DNA of 62,000 bases from Symbiodinium natans (Eukaryota > Sar > Dinophyceae > Suessiales > Symbiodiniaceae): positions 45,001 through 107,000 of the forward strand of contig CAJNDS010000105.1 in NCBI GenBank assembly GCA_905221605.1. Direction: 5' to 3'. A program made the translations under genes and the position numbers. Within the stretch, counting starts at the first letter, position 1. Each line of letters opens with the position of its first letter. Shown here one piece after another: positions 1 through 13,600 of the stretch. The notes beneath the pieces are model-generated. The model had not been told where the DNA came from. It saw only the letters and a program-made list of their open reading frames with translations, and made no database searches.

Positions 1-968
1 GTCAGTTTTATGAAAGCACAGGAGGGTTCCTAAGTGGCTTCCCATTTCTTTACAGAGCCTTTCAATGGGGCTCGAAAATGGACAATCGTTTCGAGAGTTT
101 CTTGTTTGGGCTTCCTGCAGGAATAGCTAGTTTCAGCGCTTTCGCTCGTTGCCTGTTGGAGAAGGAGGCAGCTGCGTCAGGAAAACGACTTGGCTTTTCA
201 TACATCAAGGCCCTCCTAAGGGTGTTAAACCCCCTAAACCCTAAACCCTAAACCCTAAACCCCAAACCCTAAACCCTAAACCCCACTAACTGGGCAGCTG
301 AGGACTTCACGCCTGACAACTGGATCCTCCGCCCTGCTGGGATTTCGGGGCTCTCAGGGCTTTTGGTTTCGGGTTGAAGCTATACCCCCCTTGGGAATTA
401 TCGTTTATTCTTGTTTATATGAAACCCAAGAGGATATTAAAAATAGTAGTTCTTATTAAGGTTCTAAGGGGAGCATAGGAAAAGGAACTTCGCCTTGGAC
501 CGTGAATCTTCTCAGTCTTCAAAGGAGGGGGGGGGTTAGAGTTTGGGGTTGAGGGTTTAGGGCTTCAGGCTTCAGGCTTCAGGCTTCAGGCACAGGCTTC
601 GGAGCATTGGTTGAAGGCCTCTTGTTGCGGAGGTCCCTGAACTGCATCGCCGAAACCCCGAAAGTGCTCAGCCGCCGACATCACTGCCCGAAGTTACCCA
701 GAATTAAGCCGCGGCACATGCATAACCTGGGGGTTGTAGTGTTCATAAGCTTATAGGGTTGACAGGGTAGACAGGTTCTTGAGGGTCGTGGGGTTAAGGG
801 CTTCTAGTCTCGAATTGGAGGTTCATATGGGCTGTCAGAAGCATTCTCCGGGGTAGATGTACCTTACAGTCAGTTCTCTAAATTGTGGCCCCTTTTTTGG
901 GTACCCTGGCCGCTGATCATGAGGACCCCAAAAAAGACCGGAATGTAGAGAACATCACCATGTCTTTA

Positions 969-1058
969 TCATAGTGGGGTAACATTTTACATTTTTAAGG
1001 GTACTTAAACTCAATAAGGAATAAAATTTTAAAAATTTTATTACTATCCCAACTATGA
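969..1058. mobile_element. MITE-like element, family B, copy 1
   Basis: An AT-rich element of about 90 bp with terminal inverted repeats: TCATAGTGGGG at the left and TCCCAACTATGA at the right. Its interior (AACATTTTACATTTTTAAGG) recurs at 23771-23858 and 37497-37615. It has no coding capacity. Confidence 0.7.
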
Positions 1059-1179
1059 ACCAGATGTGGGGTGTCAGGGTTTAGGGTTCAGGGGTCTCCG
1101 GTTTCCCTACTTGTAAGCTCTGCTTACAGCAGCCTAAACCCTAAACCCTAAACCCTAAACCCTAAACCCAGCAGATCCA

Positions 1180-1284
1180 GGGTTTAGGGTTTAGGGTTTA
1201 GGGTTTAGGGTTTAGGGTTTAGGGTTTAGGGTTTAGGGTTTAGGGTTTAGGGTTTAGGGTTTAGGGTTTAGGGTTTAGGGTTTA
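1180..1284 (+). repeat. TTTAGGG array
   Basis: About 15 uninterrupted TTTAGGG units. A CCCTAAA run ends only about 10 bases upstream (1133-1168), so the two can pair as a long hairpin. Confidence 0.95.
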
Positions 1285-1291
1285 AGCCGAG

Positions 1292-3743
1292 GAACGTGGA
1301 GAAGATGTTCAGTATGGAGAAGCCCACTGGCATGCTTCTTATCACCTTCAATCGCCCGGAGAGCACAGGCAACTCCCAAAGGTTTTGAGGGGTTTAGGGT
1401 CCGGCTCCAGTTGGGTTTTTAGGGTCTGGGACTTTGGGCTTGGGGTCTATTTAGGGTTTAGGGTCTGGGTTTGGGGTTTAGGGCATTGGGAGGGGAGGGT
1501 TTTTGGTGTGTATCTGGTCCTTTAATCTTGCTGGCCACTGCGTAGTTTGGTGTCCCGGCACTCGCAAAGACAAATGCGACCTGCCCGAAATGGGAAACAG
1601 CAACGCTGCCGAACCAGCACATGCCCTTGTTTAGGGTTTTAGGGTTTTAGGGTTTAGGGTTTAGGGTTTTAGGGTTTAGGGTTTAGGGTTTAGGGTTTAG
1701 GGGTTAGGGTTTAGGGTTTAGGGTGATGTCAATTTGTTTGGAAGTGCTGGGCAGCCTGACAGTCTGGCACTGGAGCATAGCAGGTATTCAACATGAGGCT
1801 TCATATGTATACTTATATATGGGGGGGTTGACGCAAATCGGGGACCCCAGTATGGCCCCTGAAAATAGTAGGATTCCCTGATGAGAAGGACCCCCAACAA
1901 GGTACCCCTAAGTCGGAAACCCCCATATGCACACGAAATCCTAAACCCTAAACCCTAAACCCTAAAACCTAAACCCTAAACCTTGAACGCTAAAGTGCGG
2001 AATGAGGTGAAGTGCGCCTGGACGGTCGGGACGTGCACGTGCAGCACAATTACCTGAGCCACGAGGCCCTCGCCAGCAAAATCCTAATACCAGAATCGGT
2101 TTTGAGGCCCATCCCCAAAATTCAACTCTCTCTCTCCCTATATATATATATATATCTAAATATAAATAAGTAAATTAAATAAATAAATAAATAAAAAAAA
2201 TATATATATATAAGGGTCTGCGTAAGGGGTTTTGGGGTATACAGCCACTTCATGACCGCTAAGCGGTTGGCTCGTCGTCGAGAAAGTAGGAGGCCAAAAC
2301 CCAACCCTAAAATTTCACCCCAGCCCCCAAACCCTAAACCCGAAAGCCCTGCCCAGACCCTTGCAGCCATACTGGGGGTTTTTGGGGGGGTTTTTGAGCC
2401 CGATGACCCTCAAAGCAGCAAAAAAGCATCTGACACTTGCCAGGATCGGCTTAGGGTTCAGAGTTTGGGGTTTACAGGGCTCATTATTCGGGCTTTTATA
2501 GTGGGTTTATAGGGTTTATACAGGGTTTCCTTTACAGGGTGGATTGTGGGGATTACAAGGCCTATTTCAATGGCCCGTTCTGAACCTGCGGTTTAGGGCT
2601 CAGCGTTTGGGGTGCGGGCTTCAGGATTTGGGCTTGAATTGAAGGATGGTTTCACTAGGGTCACTAAGCTTTGCACAGCCCCTTAACGGCCCCATATACC
2701 CCCTGAGGGCCCTAAACCCTAAACCGCCTGGGCCGCTTTCAGGCGGACGTCGCCATGTACGTGGCGACCTGCAAGGAGGGGGCGCAATTTCTGGAGCAGC
2801 CTGCGCTGAAGTCCTTTGGCGATCTCGAGGTGCCAGGCTTCAGACTAGAGCGTGCAGAGTTCATGGTTTAGGGTGCAGAGGGCTACCTGGAGGGATCAGT
2901 TACAGCAACTGTGGAATTTAGATGGGGTTGGTGCTTAAAATCCTTAAGGGTGCTATAAGTGGAGCCAACACTAGACAGCCCCCATATCCACAGCAGTTGA
3001 GGGGGGTTTTGGAGTTCAGGGTCTAGTCTGGCATGCAACCAAGGAGCTTGGGGCTAAGTATGAAGTGCATTGGAAGCAACGTAGCAGCGTATGCAAGATG
3101 GTACTTGTAGAGCCATGTAACTGCACAGCATGTACAATTCCTACAGAAGTAACCCTTCTCCTTAAGCCCTCCCAACCTAGTAGTAGAGTAGGTAACCTTT
3201 AACATTTTTGGGGTAGTATAATCCCCTTAACCTTCAATTCCCCCAGGTTACTGGACAACTAGGCCGATATTGCCAGGTGCTTCTTCCCAAAGCGATTACG
3301 GAGCGTTTCGGGACAGACTTGCAAAGCGATGCCCTCTGGGAGGCGCTGCTCTGTGCCTTCTGAGGGTTTAGGGTTTAGGGTTTAGGGTTTAGGGTTTAGG
3401 GTATAGGGTATAGGGTTTAGGGTTTAGGGTTTGGGGTTTAGGGTTTAGGCGGTTTAGGGTTTGGGGTTTAGGGTTTAGGGTGTACTTACTTTAGGGTTCG
3501 GGGCTTGCGATATGGGATTCTGAGTCGTTTGTTTACAGCTGGACTTCTCTGCTACAACGAAGGCGCTGACTATGTATGTTTCTTGATATATATATATATA
3601 TGTATATATCTGTGTATACCTATCTATATCTATATGTACATGTACAAATGTATCTAACAGAACGGCTGGACAGGCATACATCCGCTCATACGCATCGACG
3701 CCTGGCAAGCACCCCCCACCCCCCCCCGCCCCCACCCCCCCCC

Positions 3744-3781
<38 letters not shown>

Positions 3782-6023
3782 ACCCCCCCCCCTCCACCCC
3801 CCCCACACCCCACCCCCCCCCACCCCCCCCCCTCCACCCCCCCCTCCAGCCCCCCCCCCCCTACCCCAAATTCAGGATCTAAGCCCTAAACCCTGAACCC
3901 TGAACCCTAGGATGTTTCGTTGTGGTGAAGTTGCTCTTCTTCTTTGTTTGAGAGACATCGTTAGGGGTCCATGGCTTGCCTTTTGGGATTCTGTGCAAAA
4001 GCCAGAGGCAAGCGCGACCCCGGCTTCTGCCTAGAACCCTGGGAAGTGCCATCGATTGCTCAAACACGACTCCAACCACTCTTGGCCAGAAGCAGACCTA
4101 CAAATGACAGCCCAATAGACTCAAGTGTGTGTTTTTGGGGGTTTAGGGTTTAGGGGAGGCTTCGCGTCTTATAGGGTACGTGGTGGACACCGTAGGTTGC
4201 TCAACCGCGAAGCCCGAAGACCTGCTGAATTTCTTTCTTACGGAATCAGGTGCCCCACAGTGGTCCCGCAAAGAAACAGACAAGGCAGGTTAGGGCTGTT
4301 GGGCCCTGACCTCCGCGAAGCTGCACTATTCCTTAGGCCGATGAGCCGGAAAGATATCAGAGAGCCCAGAAAGCCTCGCACCGCCAGTGAAGGAATTTGA
4401 CTGTTCTAGTGCTCGCTTCATCATACGCCTGTGTACTTTGAGGTGCATTTCGTTATTCCAGCTAATATAGGGCTCCCCGGGCAAATAGAACCTGAGCACC
4501 CGAATGATCCACACCCTAAATATAAATCCCTAGACCCTAAGGCCTCAGTAAATCCCTGACCCTAAAACCCTCAAACCCTAAAACCCAAACCCCCAAATCC
4601 CAAACCCTAAACTCTAAACCCTCATGAAAAACCCTAAACCGACAATCCCAACCCCCCCCCCCCTCCCAAACCCTAAACCCTAAACCCGAAACCCAGGACG
4701 ATCTATCATCCCGTTGCAACCTGCGCCTTCAACACGGTCGTGGATCCGGAGTGCCGCGTGTTTCAGGCCTTCCGGAGCTGTTGGGGCTCATAAGATTTAT
4801 AGGGTTTCGGGTTTAGGGTTTACCGGGTCGTTTAGGGTCTAGGGTTTGTTCAGGGTTTAGAGCTTTTTGTTGTATGAGTTGTAGGTTTTAGATTTTTTTA
4901 GGGTTGATAGGCTTTGTACAGGGCCTATGGGCTTTCTTTGTAGGGTTTATCGGGTCTGTGGGCTTTTACGGGGCTTTTAGAGATTTGTAGGGTCTATAAG
5001 GTTTATAGCATTCAGGGCTGTACGGAGTAGGGGTCTAAGCCCGACATCCGAAACCCTAAACCGACGGGGGGGGGGGGGGGTTAGTGTTTAGGGTTTAGGG
5101 TTTAGGGTTTGGGAGGGGTCATCGTAAGGGCGTGAGCTGTTTCGGCGCCGTGCCGACGACCTCGAAGAAGTGAGAGCTGATGGGGTTGTCGGTTTAGGGT
5201 TTAGGGTTTTAAAGGTTTCGGGTTTATAGGGTTTAGGGTTTAGGGTTTAGGGTTTAGCGTCATATAGGGTCAGCGAGTACTCTTTGAGCATTGGTTTTTC
5301 CGGGTGCCGCAGAAATTCGAGCGGGCCTTCACCAGCAGTTTGGCAGGCTTTGGTGTTGGGCACTTCGTCAGGGGGTAGGGTTTCGGGTTTAGGGTTCAGG
5401 GTTCAGGTCTAGGAATTATAGGGTTCAGGGTTTAGGACTAGGATTCAAGGGATTATAATGGGTACCGAATTCCCTCATGCCCTACTGAGATGCAGCAAGA
5501 AGGTTGATGGCTTGCGGGTGGCGGACGCCAGCGTCATCCCGGATGCCGTCTCGGGCAACACTCAGGCACGCGAAGGGATGTGGTCCTTCAAGTCCAAAAT
5601 CAAAACAGGGACTTTGGGCTTCTATAGAGAAGAGTAGAGTAAAGAGTGCAATCCCCAAACCCTAAGCCCCAACCCGCAACTTTGGGCGATATAGTGTATA
5701 GTAAAGTGAAGAGAGACCCTAAATCCAACCGGTCCAACCCCCTGAAGAGGTTCAGTGCTTGGGGCTTCGAGATGCCTGGGTTACTCAGGCTTCCCCCGTT
5801 GAAGCTCCTAATCTTTGGAGGCGTTGCATCTGACGGAGTCCTGGGCTTTGAGGGTTTGGTGTTTAGGGTTTCGGGTTCAGGGCTTTGTTGGGGTTTGGGG
5901 TTGGTGTTTTCGGTTTGAGGGTTCAGGGTGTTTGGCCAGGCTGCTTGCATCATGGTCGGCGAGAAGGCAGCTGACATGATGGCTCGGCAATACGGCTTGA
6001 AGCTTCTGAACGCAAGCAGCTGA
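1292..6023 (+). CDS. GMC-family FAD oxidoreductase (choline/alcohol dehydrogenase type), C-terminal exons
   Basis: The exons spell the C-terminal domain of a glucose-methanol-choline oxidoreductase, an FAD enzyme that oxidises alcohols. Supported exons: about 1292-1381 (PTGMLLITFNRPESTG), 2027-about 2077 (EVRLDGRDVHVQHNYLSHEA, the family's conserved NYLS segment), 2743-2836 (ADVAMYVATCKEGAQFLEQP), 3293-3361 (AITERFGTDLQSDALWEALL), 4697-4766 (TIYHPVATCAFNTVVDPECR, with the catalytic-region His of the HPxGTC motif, Gly replaced by Ala), 5500-5565 (KVDGLRVADASVIPDAVSG) and 5940-6023 (AACIMVGEKAADMMARQYG, then TGA at 6021). The joins VFQ|KVDG and NTQ|AACIM restore the family consensus exactly. 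Donors at 2837, 4767 and 5566 are GC; 3362 may be GA. The link between 3361 and 4697 is out of phase, so one small exon may be missing. The FAD-binding N-terminus is absent. Function is by family; the substrate is unknown. Confidence 0.85.
1817..1928. mobile_element. MITE-like element, family C, copy 1
   Basis: An element of about 112 bp bounded by ATATGGGGGGGTTG and its inverted form near CGGAAACCCCCATAT. The interior carries GGGGACCCC, TAGGATTCCCT and AAGGTACCCC blocks shared with copies near 12.9, 14.1, 25.6, 30.5 and 57.6 kb. Confidence 0.6.
2137..2212. repeat. AT-rich microsatellite
   Basis: A TA/TAAA simple repeat inside an intron of the oxidoreductase gene. Confidence 0.85.
3711..3862. 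repeat. Poly(C) tract
   Basis: About 150 bases of almost pure C on the + strand with scattered A, T and G. The proline- and glycine-rich open frames across it are artefacts. Confidence 0.95.
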
Positions 6024-7614
6024 CCCTGCGGCGCCCGCGAGGTGTGAGTGCCAGAACATGTTACTTTAGAGCTCGCAATGCTTCCTCGCCAGAAGTTGCC
6101 AATGGCTGGAAATCCCTCTGTGTGCTCTCGCTTTGTAGGAGACACACAAAAATGGCAAGTTGGAGGGGCATGTGCCTTGGAAGTCTGGCAAACGTCCAGC
6201 TCTGATCTCTTTCGTGCACTTGCATTTTCAAACCCTAAACCCTAAACCCTCAACCCCAAACCCATTTGAAGTTCCCTCTTTTTGGTAGCACCGCATGGCT
6301 GGGACCTGTGACGACATCGTCTCAGCAGTTGTCCCTGGCCTCTTTCCGAGGCCTCCATCGTTTTATATATATGTGTGTCACCTGTACAGGACCGACATGA
6401 GTTCAACCCAAGGGGGTTGATGATCTTAAGTGTTCAGGGTTTAGGATGTACGGCTTAGGGCTGAGGGTTTAGGATGGGCGAGGGGGGGAGGAAGGCGCGG
6501 CAGCAAAGCGGGAGAAGAAAGAAGAACATGGGATGCATGAGCGAGCTTCTAGCACTGACTGCCCGCGTACCACAGTACGAATGCCTAAGTAGTCTAGAGG
6601 GGAATGTAGAGTGCCTGAAAGCTTAAAGCATCTTAAAGCCAAAGGCCCTCAGCTTTAAGTTAAGCCCCAAACCCTTGTGAAATGTGGGCCCTTGGGTTTT
6701 ATAGGGTAGATAAGGGGTACATACGGGTTCCCCATTGAAGGGCCCAGATTAAGGGAGCGAGAAAAGGAGTCTCACAGGATCCTACAGGGAAACCTCGCAA
6801 GGATTCATGGCACGAGAGAGTTGCTTGATTCTGGCATGTTCGGCTCGAACTTTAGGGTTTAGGGTTTAGGGTTTTGCCGACCGTGTAGGGATGTTTTAGT
6901 CTAGGATCGTTTTCGTGTCAGAGTCCGACATTTGTTCTTGAATCAAATGTTTAGGGCTTAGGGTTTAAGTCTGCAGTATGCAGGGCTCCGGGCTCTGGGT
7001 CACGTCGGAAGTGTCTCGGGCACCAAGCACCGCTCCCTACACCCAGCACACCAAACCCCGGAAACCTAAACCAGCCCTCAACCCTCCGAACCGGGACACC
7101 CTAAACCCTGCACCCATACCCCTGGACCAAAGATGGAGTCCTAGACAAGCACTCAAGGACTCCAATACCTTGGGGGTATACTACTATTTGCTTAAGAGCT
7201 CCCAAACAAAAAAGAATGAGAATCCCTATTTGCCGTAGTAAGGAAGAATATGTTCACTTCTTGGGTATCGGCTTGAGCTTCGCAAGACTTGACAGTTCGG
7301 GCTTCTGTGGGGGATTTAGGGTTTTTTTGTGCATAGGGTTTGGGCTCACAAGCTTTTCGGGGTAAGGGCTTGCAGGCTTTAGGGAGGGTTGTGGCTGGGG
7401 TTTCCACGGGTCAGGTGTTTTGGGGGGAGGCCTGGAGGATGGGGGGTTTGGGGGTTGTAGGGGTGTCCGGTTGGCGTTGTAGTAGGGGGTTATATGCTTT
7501 GCCCCATGATGCAGTTGCTAAACGTAACCCCAAAAGCCCTTTACCACCTAAGCCCCAACCCTAAGCCCTAAACCCTAAACCCTCAACCCTCCCTAAGCCA
7601 CCGGCCCTGGTCAG
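6024..7614. other. Intergenic sequence between oxidoreductase and splicing-factor genes
   Basis: Contains CCCTAAA runs just after the oxidoreductase stop (6231-6260), TTTAGGG fragments near 6851 and unique DNA. The first exons of the downstream splicing factor (start codon and N-terminal strand of RRM1) should lie here or further left in its introns, but no segment gave a convincing RNP2-like motif. No promoter was recognised. Confidence 0.5.
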
Positions 7615-10600
7615 CTCGACGTGGAGACTTGTGCCAGCAAAATCCGCATCTATGCGGGAGCAGATGGCAGGCAGGCAGCTCAGGGGCCCTAAGAGGGTTT
7701 AGGGTTTAGGGTTTGGGGTTTGGGGTTTGGGGTTTAGGGTTTACAGTAGAAGCCAAAAAGTTGGAAACTCAATAGCCTCAATCCCTAAGAGTAAAGTATA
7801 GGGAATCCCAGCACTATTTGTCCTTAAAAATGTTTCCAACTTTTTGGGGTTTACTGTAGGGCTTAGGGTTCAGGGTTCAGGGCCCTAAACCCTAAACAGG
7901 CCCTGAAGCCCATGCAATACAACAGTATTCCCGGCCCATTATTTATTAGTGTTGCATTGTGTGGCTCGTCGAGAACCCTCTGTAAATTGCTACATGTAAT
8001 CTTGTAAGCGCGTGAATAGTATAAGTGAAAGCATCCCAACCTAAACCGCCTAAGCCCTTGTAACCCTAAAACCTAAACCCCCTGGACGCTTACAGAGCCT
8101 TGTAGCCATGGATGGATGGGTGTCGACCCTGCCTCTGCGACCGGGCTTTGAGGGTTTGGGGTCTGGTTTTTCTAAGCCCTTTCTTCGGAGGGACACCCGA
8201 GTCGCGTCAGGGTTTAGTGTTTTGGCTGCAGCTTCAAATTCTGAACCCTTCAAGCGCTCACCCCAAGTCAGCGTGGCGCAAAGAGATGCTCCCCTCCCAA
8301 AGACCCCATGCAACAAAGATCAAGTATGTTTCCGGTCCAGTTCCGTTGCCAAATTTGCTGCTAGACCCGTAGCTTTCTTCTCCCACCCACACCCCCCCCC
8401 CCCCGCCCCCGGCCAAACCCTTGCTTTCCGACTCCACCCCCCTAAACCCTAAACCCCAAACCCTGAACCCTAAACCCTAAACCCTCAGCCGCAGGTGCAA
8501 GGGCGATGCCCTTGTAACCTTCGCCAACGCCGCCTCGGTGCAGCTGGCGGCCGGGCACCCAGAACATCAATGCGGTTTGGGTCCCAGCTTAGGGTTTAGG
8601 ATTTAGGGTTTAGGGTTTACGATGCGCCTCATGTCATTTTATTCCTTTGTAAGCCCTAGAGCAGTACACTACGAGCTACACGAAGACCGCACTCAGAATA
8701 CCAACCCGAAACACTAACCCCCAAACCCCAAACCCTAAACCCTAAACCCTAGACCCTAAACCCTAAACCCTAAACCCTACTAGGGTTTGGGCAACGCCCC
8801 CTGGGGATGCTCAAACTCTCTTGTCCGGTAATCTGTGGGCTCAAGGCTTGTTTCGTAATTCCTAGCCCAGTGCGACCTTTTTCCCTTTACTTGGTTCAAG
8901 GTTCCCTTATGAAGTAATGAACCCCAAAGAAGGATGCCCATATTAGAATATGGTTGCTGGGCTACCAAGTCTCTCTACTCTTGAGCAAGGGAAAGGTGCC
9001 AATAGAAGTAACGGGTACTCCAGGCATAGTAATGTGCGTCTTTCGGGGTTCTGCGGTGTTGGTTGGGTTTGGGAAAGGGTTGCATACTCTCTACACCCTA
9101 AACCCTAAATAACCTACTAACCCTAAACCCTTAACCCCAAACCTACTAACTAAAGTGTTGGGCTTTTCAGGGCCTAAGGGCCTTCCAATGGAGGCCTGAG
9201 CCTTAGATAAGCCTGAGCTTTGCAACCCAAGGTACTGGAGTTGCAGTTTGCATGTGCGCCCAGAAGGCCACTTGTTTGGTAGACCCTAAACCTGAGCCAT
9301 GAACCCTAAACCCTAAACCCTAAACCCTAAACCTTATGTCAAGCACGTGAGCCCTGTAAAGCACTCAGGTCAAGTTCCTCCACGAATACGAGATCCGACC
9401 TGGTTGCCGCATCTGTGTGCAGCAGGCAGAATTTGGTTGATGGCTCTAGGATGCTCAGATTGTCTATCTTTACCCTGAAACTGGCCGAAACGCCACTATT
9501 CCTTTTTAACACTCACAACCCCTGAAGTCAGCAGTAAGTTTTCGCAAGTTCGAGCCTGAAGCAAGCGTGGCGCCTCAGCCAGAGCCGCAGAACCACGCCC
9601 AAAGCCGGGCCGCCCGGCTACCGCATCCTAATCCTACTTGCCCTCAATGCCGGAACCCCATAGTCTTGCGACACGGTTCACGGTTCGGGCAATGAATCTT
9701 CAATGAACCGCCTAAGTCCTAAGTTCGATTGAACTACGGATTCCCACGGTTGGGAGCACGAGGTCATGCTCACGGACATCGCAGAAAACAGCGTGCCAAG
9801 AGTTTTGGCTGAGACGTCTGGAAGCTGTCAGGGTACATGCGTAGCTACATGAAGGGTTATTCATAGAGTACCTTGTTTCAGTGGCCCCGTAGAAGCCTTA
9901 GTCCCATTTTTTGAGGGTGCGGTATCCCTCACACACAAACACTAACGGGCAGTCGGGCTAAAGTGCACTAAGAGTACCTGGGACGGTCGTCGCAGGCTCC
10001 AGACTCGAGACTAGACTGGGATGGATCTACAGCCCCCTAACATCCCCTAAACCCTAAACCCGGAACCCTAAACCCTAAAGCCTATCCCTAAACCCTAAAT
10101 CCTAAACTCTAAACCCTAAATCCTAGACTAGACCAGGATGGGGCTCCATACCCGTAGAAATCCCTAACATCTGACCTTTTATACGCATAAGAAATGGTGA
10201 GTATATAGGACCCACAGCAGATACAGAGAACCTCAAATTTAAGCCCCTAAACCCGCAAACCCTAAGCCCCAAACCCTAAACCCTAAACCCTTAAACCCTC
10301 GACCCGCCAACCTTGGCAAGTACCAGGCCGACTTCGATGATGTCGAGAAGAAGACGGCGAAGGTGTCGAACGAGGAGCTCAAGGACCGGGTCGCGCCAGG
10401 GTTTGGGGTTTAGGGTTTGGGGTTTGGGGGTTGAGGGTTTGGGGTTTGGGGTTTGGAGTTTAGGTTCTAGGGTTTTGGAGTTTGGGGTTTAGGAGTTTGG
10501 GGTTTAGGAGTTTGGGGTCTAGGGGTTGGTTTGGGCTCCATGGCTCAGGGACCCCCTCAGCTACCCTTGGCCGGGTGTTCGGGGTGCGTTTCGGGGTAAT

Positions 10601-13600
10601 TCGAGCAGAATAGAGGGTGGGGAGGGGTTCCCTAGGAGTCATCTGCAGAGGCACGCGCCCTTTCGGCTTTCGGAGGGCTTACGATGCCAAACCCCAAAGC
10701 CGACCACCCAGGAGCTCGCGGCTGCGCGAAAGCCCGATGCCGACCGAGCCAAGTACATCGCTGCCAAGAATGCGCTCAAAGAGGCACAGACGGGCTTTGT
10801 TGGTCCCCACTTCTCCGTGCATGTGAGAGAAAGAGAGAGAGAGAGAGACACAGAGAAGAGAGAGAGAGACACAGAGAGAGAGACAGAGACAGAGAGAGAG
10901 AGAGCGAGAGAGAGAGACAATGCCGTGTACCTGCATTCACACGACGTGCTTTTGGCAAATGCCGGGGGAGAGATGCCTGGCAGCGAACATCCGGTCATCA
11001 GTTCTGCCTGTCACAACCTGTGACATGCCTAGGCCCAGGCCCCTGAACGCCCGAAGCCTTGGGTGCAGAAGCTACTCATTGTGAGGACCATATTCGAGTC
11101 GAGACCCCCAGAAGCCTGTAGTCAGTAGTCAACGCCCTATAAGCCTAGTTTTCATCGTGTGATCAGGGTTATAACCCATTGCGTGAATCAGGTGCGCTTC
11201 GCCCTACTTCTATTTACCCAGAAGCCTCCAAGTACAGTCTGCAACCGCAAGCATGCAGCTAATCCTGAACCCGAAGCCCCCAAGCCTAAACCCTAAACCC
11301 TAAACCCCCAACCCCTCAACTCTGGGCCCCCAAAATCGACGATCGCCCCCACACTGCTCTCAGTGCCCACAGGCCGTTTCCTGGAGCGGAGAGATGGACG
11401 ACGGAACCGGCCGTCGCATCGTGATCCTAAGGCCTTTGGTTTAGGGTTGAGCGTCTAGGGTTTAGGGTCGACTGCTACTGCTGCTACTACTGCGACTACT
11501 GCTACTTCTGGCAATACACAACTTCTACTTAGTATTTCACTATGATTACTAAATCCGGTGAAACATACTCTCCAAAATACGAAATGTCGACACACACACA
11601 CACACACTAAGTAGGCATGGTTCTTGGTGTAGTGCTGGGCTTGACTTTCTGGACTTCTGGGTTGTTGATGGTCTGTCTCAGCCACTGGGAACCATTCTAC
11701 CCTTCCCTTTGTAACCCAAAGCCCTTGCGGGGGGGGGTCGTGTGGGGGCTCCCCTCAGAGTCTGCGCGCTGAGTTCTCGGCTAAGCTGTGGCACCTGAAC
11801 TCCCCGAACCTGATGACTGAAAGACTCTGGATCCTCGTGCGCAGACCCTGGGGCTCCTAGGCCCACGCACTCGGAAAGTTTGGGCTGGGATGAAGAACCC
11901 AGGCTTTCGGAGAGCCTTATTTTCTAGAGCCTCGGATTGCCTGTCCTGAAACCCAGGATGCCTATTTTCCAAAATTGTTTGTACTACAAGTGCCCACCTT
12001 CAACTGCCAAGTTATGAGCCCAACACGCAATACTATCCCCGTCAATCCTTACTCACACCCCCTATGAGCCCCCAGCCCCTGAAACCCAAAACCTAAACCC
12101 TAAACCCCAAACCCTAAACCCTAAAACATAAACCCCTAAACCCCCTAAACCCGAAAGTAACCTTTCCTTGTGGCCCACCACAACACCAGGGTGAGGCATG
12201 GGGGGTTTAGGGTTTTGGGTTTTGGGTTTAGGGGTCAGAGTTTAGGGTTTAGGGTTTTGTGTCCAGTGTCTTTCACAATTTTCACATTCGTCAGGCACAT
12301 GTTCTCCCCCGAAGAGGCCGACAAAGAAGGACCGCCCGAAGTCTGGCTGGCGGAGGGTTGGGGACCGGAGTGAGGGCCTCAAGGGATTCAGACTCGTACC
12401 CCTAAGGTTGTACCCCTAAAAGTTCCCCTGAACATACTCCTACCTCAATGATCTTCAAACAGGGTCCCCAAAACCCCAGGGCCTAAGGGTACAGCCTGAA
12501 GTGTCCAAGGCGTATCCCCTGGAGGGGCAGGATGAAGGAGCTTGGAGTTTGTGCCTTGAGGGCAGCATTCTCTTTCGCGACCCTAAGCCCTCCCTCACAC
12601 CAGAAGACAATTCATTCCGAAAGCCCCGTCTTTCCCCCCCACCCCCACTAAACCCTACAAAACCCTGCAAAACCCTAAATGCTAAACCCTAATCCCTAGA
12701 ACGACTTTGCAGATCGTGGCCCACAGTGCATGGGGCTGATCCCCTACATGATGTAGGGGTTTTCGAATTTATTGTTTAGGGTTTAGGGTATGAATCTGTT
12801 TGGGAGAATCTGCGTACTGCAGCCAAACAGGGCCTGGCTTCTACGCGGAGCTTTCTGAAGAGGTCCGCGCCCGAGGATGCTATGTCCTTTCACACTTGTG
12901 GGTTTACGAGAGTAGGGGTACCTGATTGGGGGTTCTTTTTAAGGGGATCCTACTATGTGGGGGTGTACCCTATTTTCGTATACTCCCACTTGGCGGTCTA
13001 GAGGGTTTTGGGTTGAAGTTGAGTGCCTAACCCCCTGAACCCGGTGGCGCTTGCAGGTAAAGGAGGAGTGCGACAAAATCGGGCAGGCAGGCCTGAGAGG
13101 AGAGAAGATGGCTGGGAAAGATCTTTGGTTTCTTTTTTCTTACTTATTTACTTTTTGTTTTTTTTGGGGGGGAGGGGTGCAGCAGCTTCTTTTCTTGACA
13201 GAGCTTCTTTTTTGACACCTGGTTTCGGATTTCCTCACAGACGACGCGTTTCCGCGGAGGGAATTAAACGCACGCGTGTCTCGAAGGCCCAGTAGTGCCC
13301 TCCTTCTTTTGAGGTTTGGGTTTAGGGTTTAGGGTTTAGGGTTTCGGGCTTAGGGCTTAGGGTTTAGGATCCCTCATAAAAACTAAAGCAAACCGGGGGC
13401 ACCCTTGTCATAATTTGCTTCCTGGGCTGCTTTGAGTTGTGATCTTGGGATGTTCTCCCTTATACTAACAGTCCTTATATAGTTGGGGTTTCAGTACCCC
13501 CTAGTATAGTCCCTATTTTGGACTGGTTTGGTTTATAGAACTTGAAGCTTCTCGGGTGATTTTGCGGCTGCAGGAAGCTCAGTGTGGGGTTCTTAAGGGA

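Larger units (their letters stand above)
1..1291. other. Intronic or intergenic sequence upstream of the first supported exon
   Basis: This stretch mixes TTTAGGG/CCCTAAA arrays (about 229-285, 1133-1168, 1180-1284), an AT-rich inverted-repeat element (969-1058) and short unique segments. The segments near 135-210 and 300-350 could be small exons of the following gene, but I could not tie them to a family or to matching splice phases. The N-terminal FAD-binding part of the oxidoreductase was not found and probably lies left of the window. Confidence 0.5.

Noticed and set aside
1133-1284. CRISPR array
   Set aside because: Repeats are contiguous heptamers without spacers of uniform length, and the host is eukaryotic.
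3475-3896. Pro-rich and Gly-rich open frames on both strands
   Set aside because: They arise only from reading through the poly(C) tract.
8845-8860. Further spliced-leader match (GGCTCAAG)
   Set aside because: Only eight bases match, expected by chance; the same holds for the GGCTCAAG near 19390.
10639-11046. Open frames of 60-165 residues on both strands
   Set aside because: The bulk is an Arg/Glu or Ser/Leu reading of a GA microsatellite; only 10712-10783 fits an exon.
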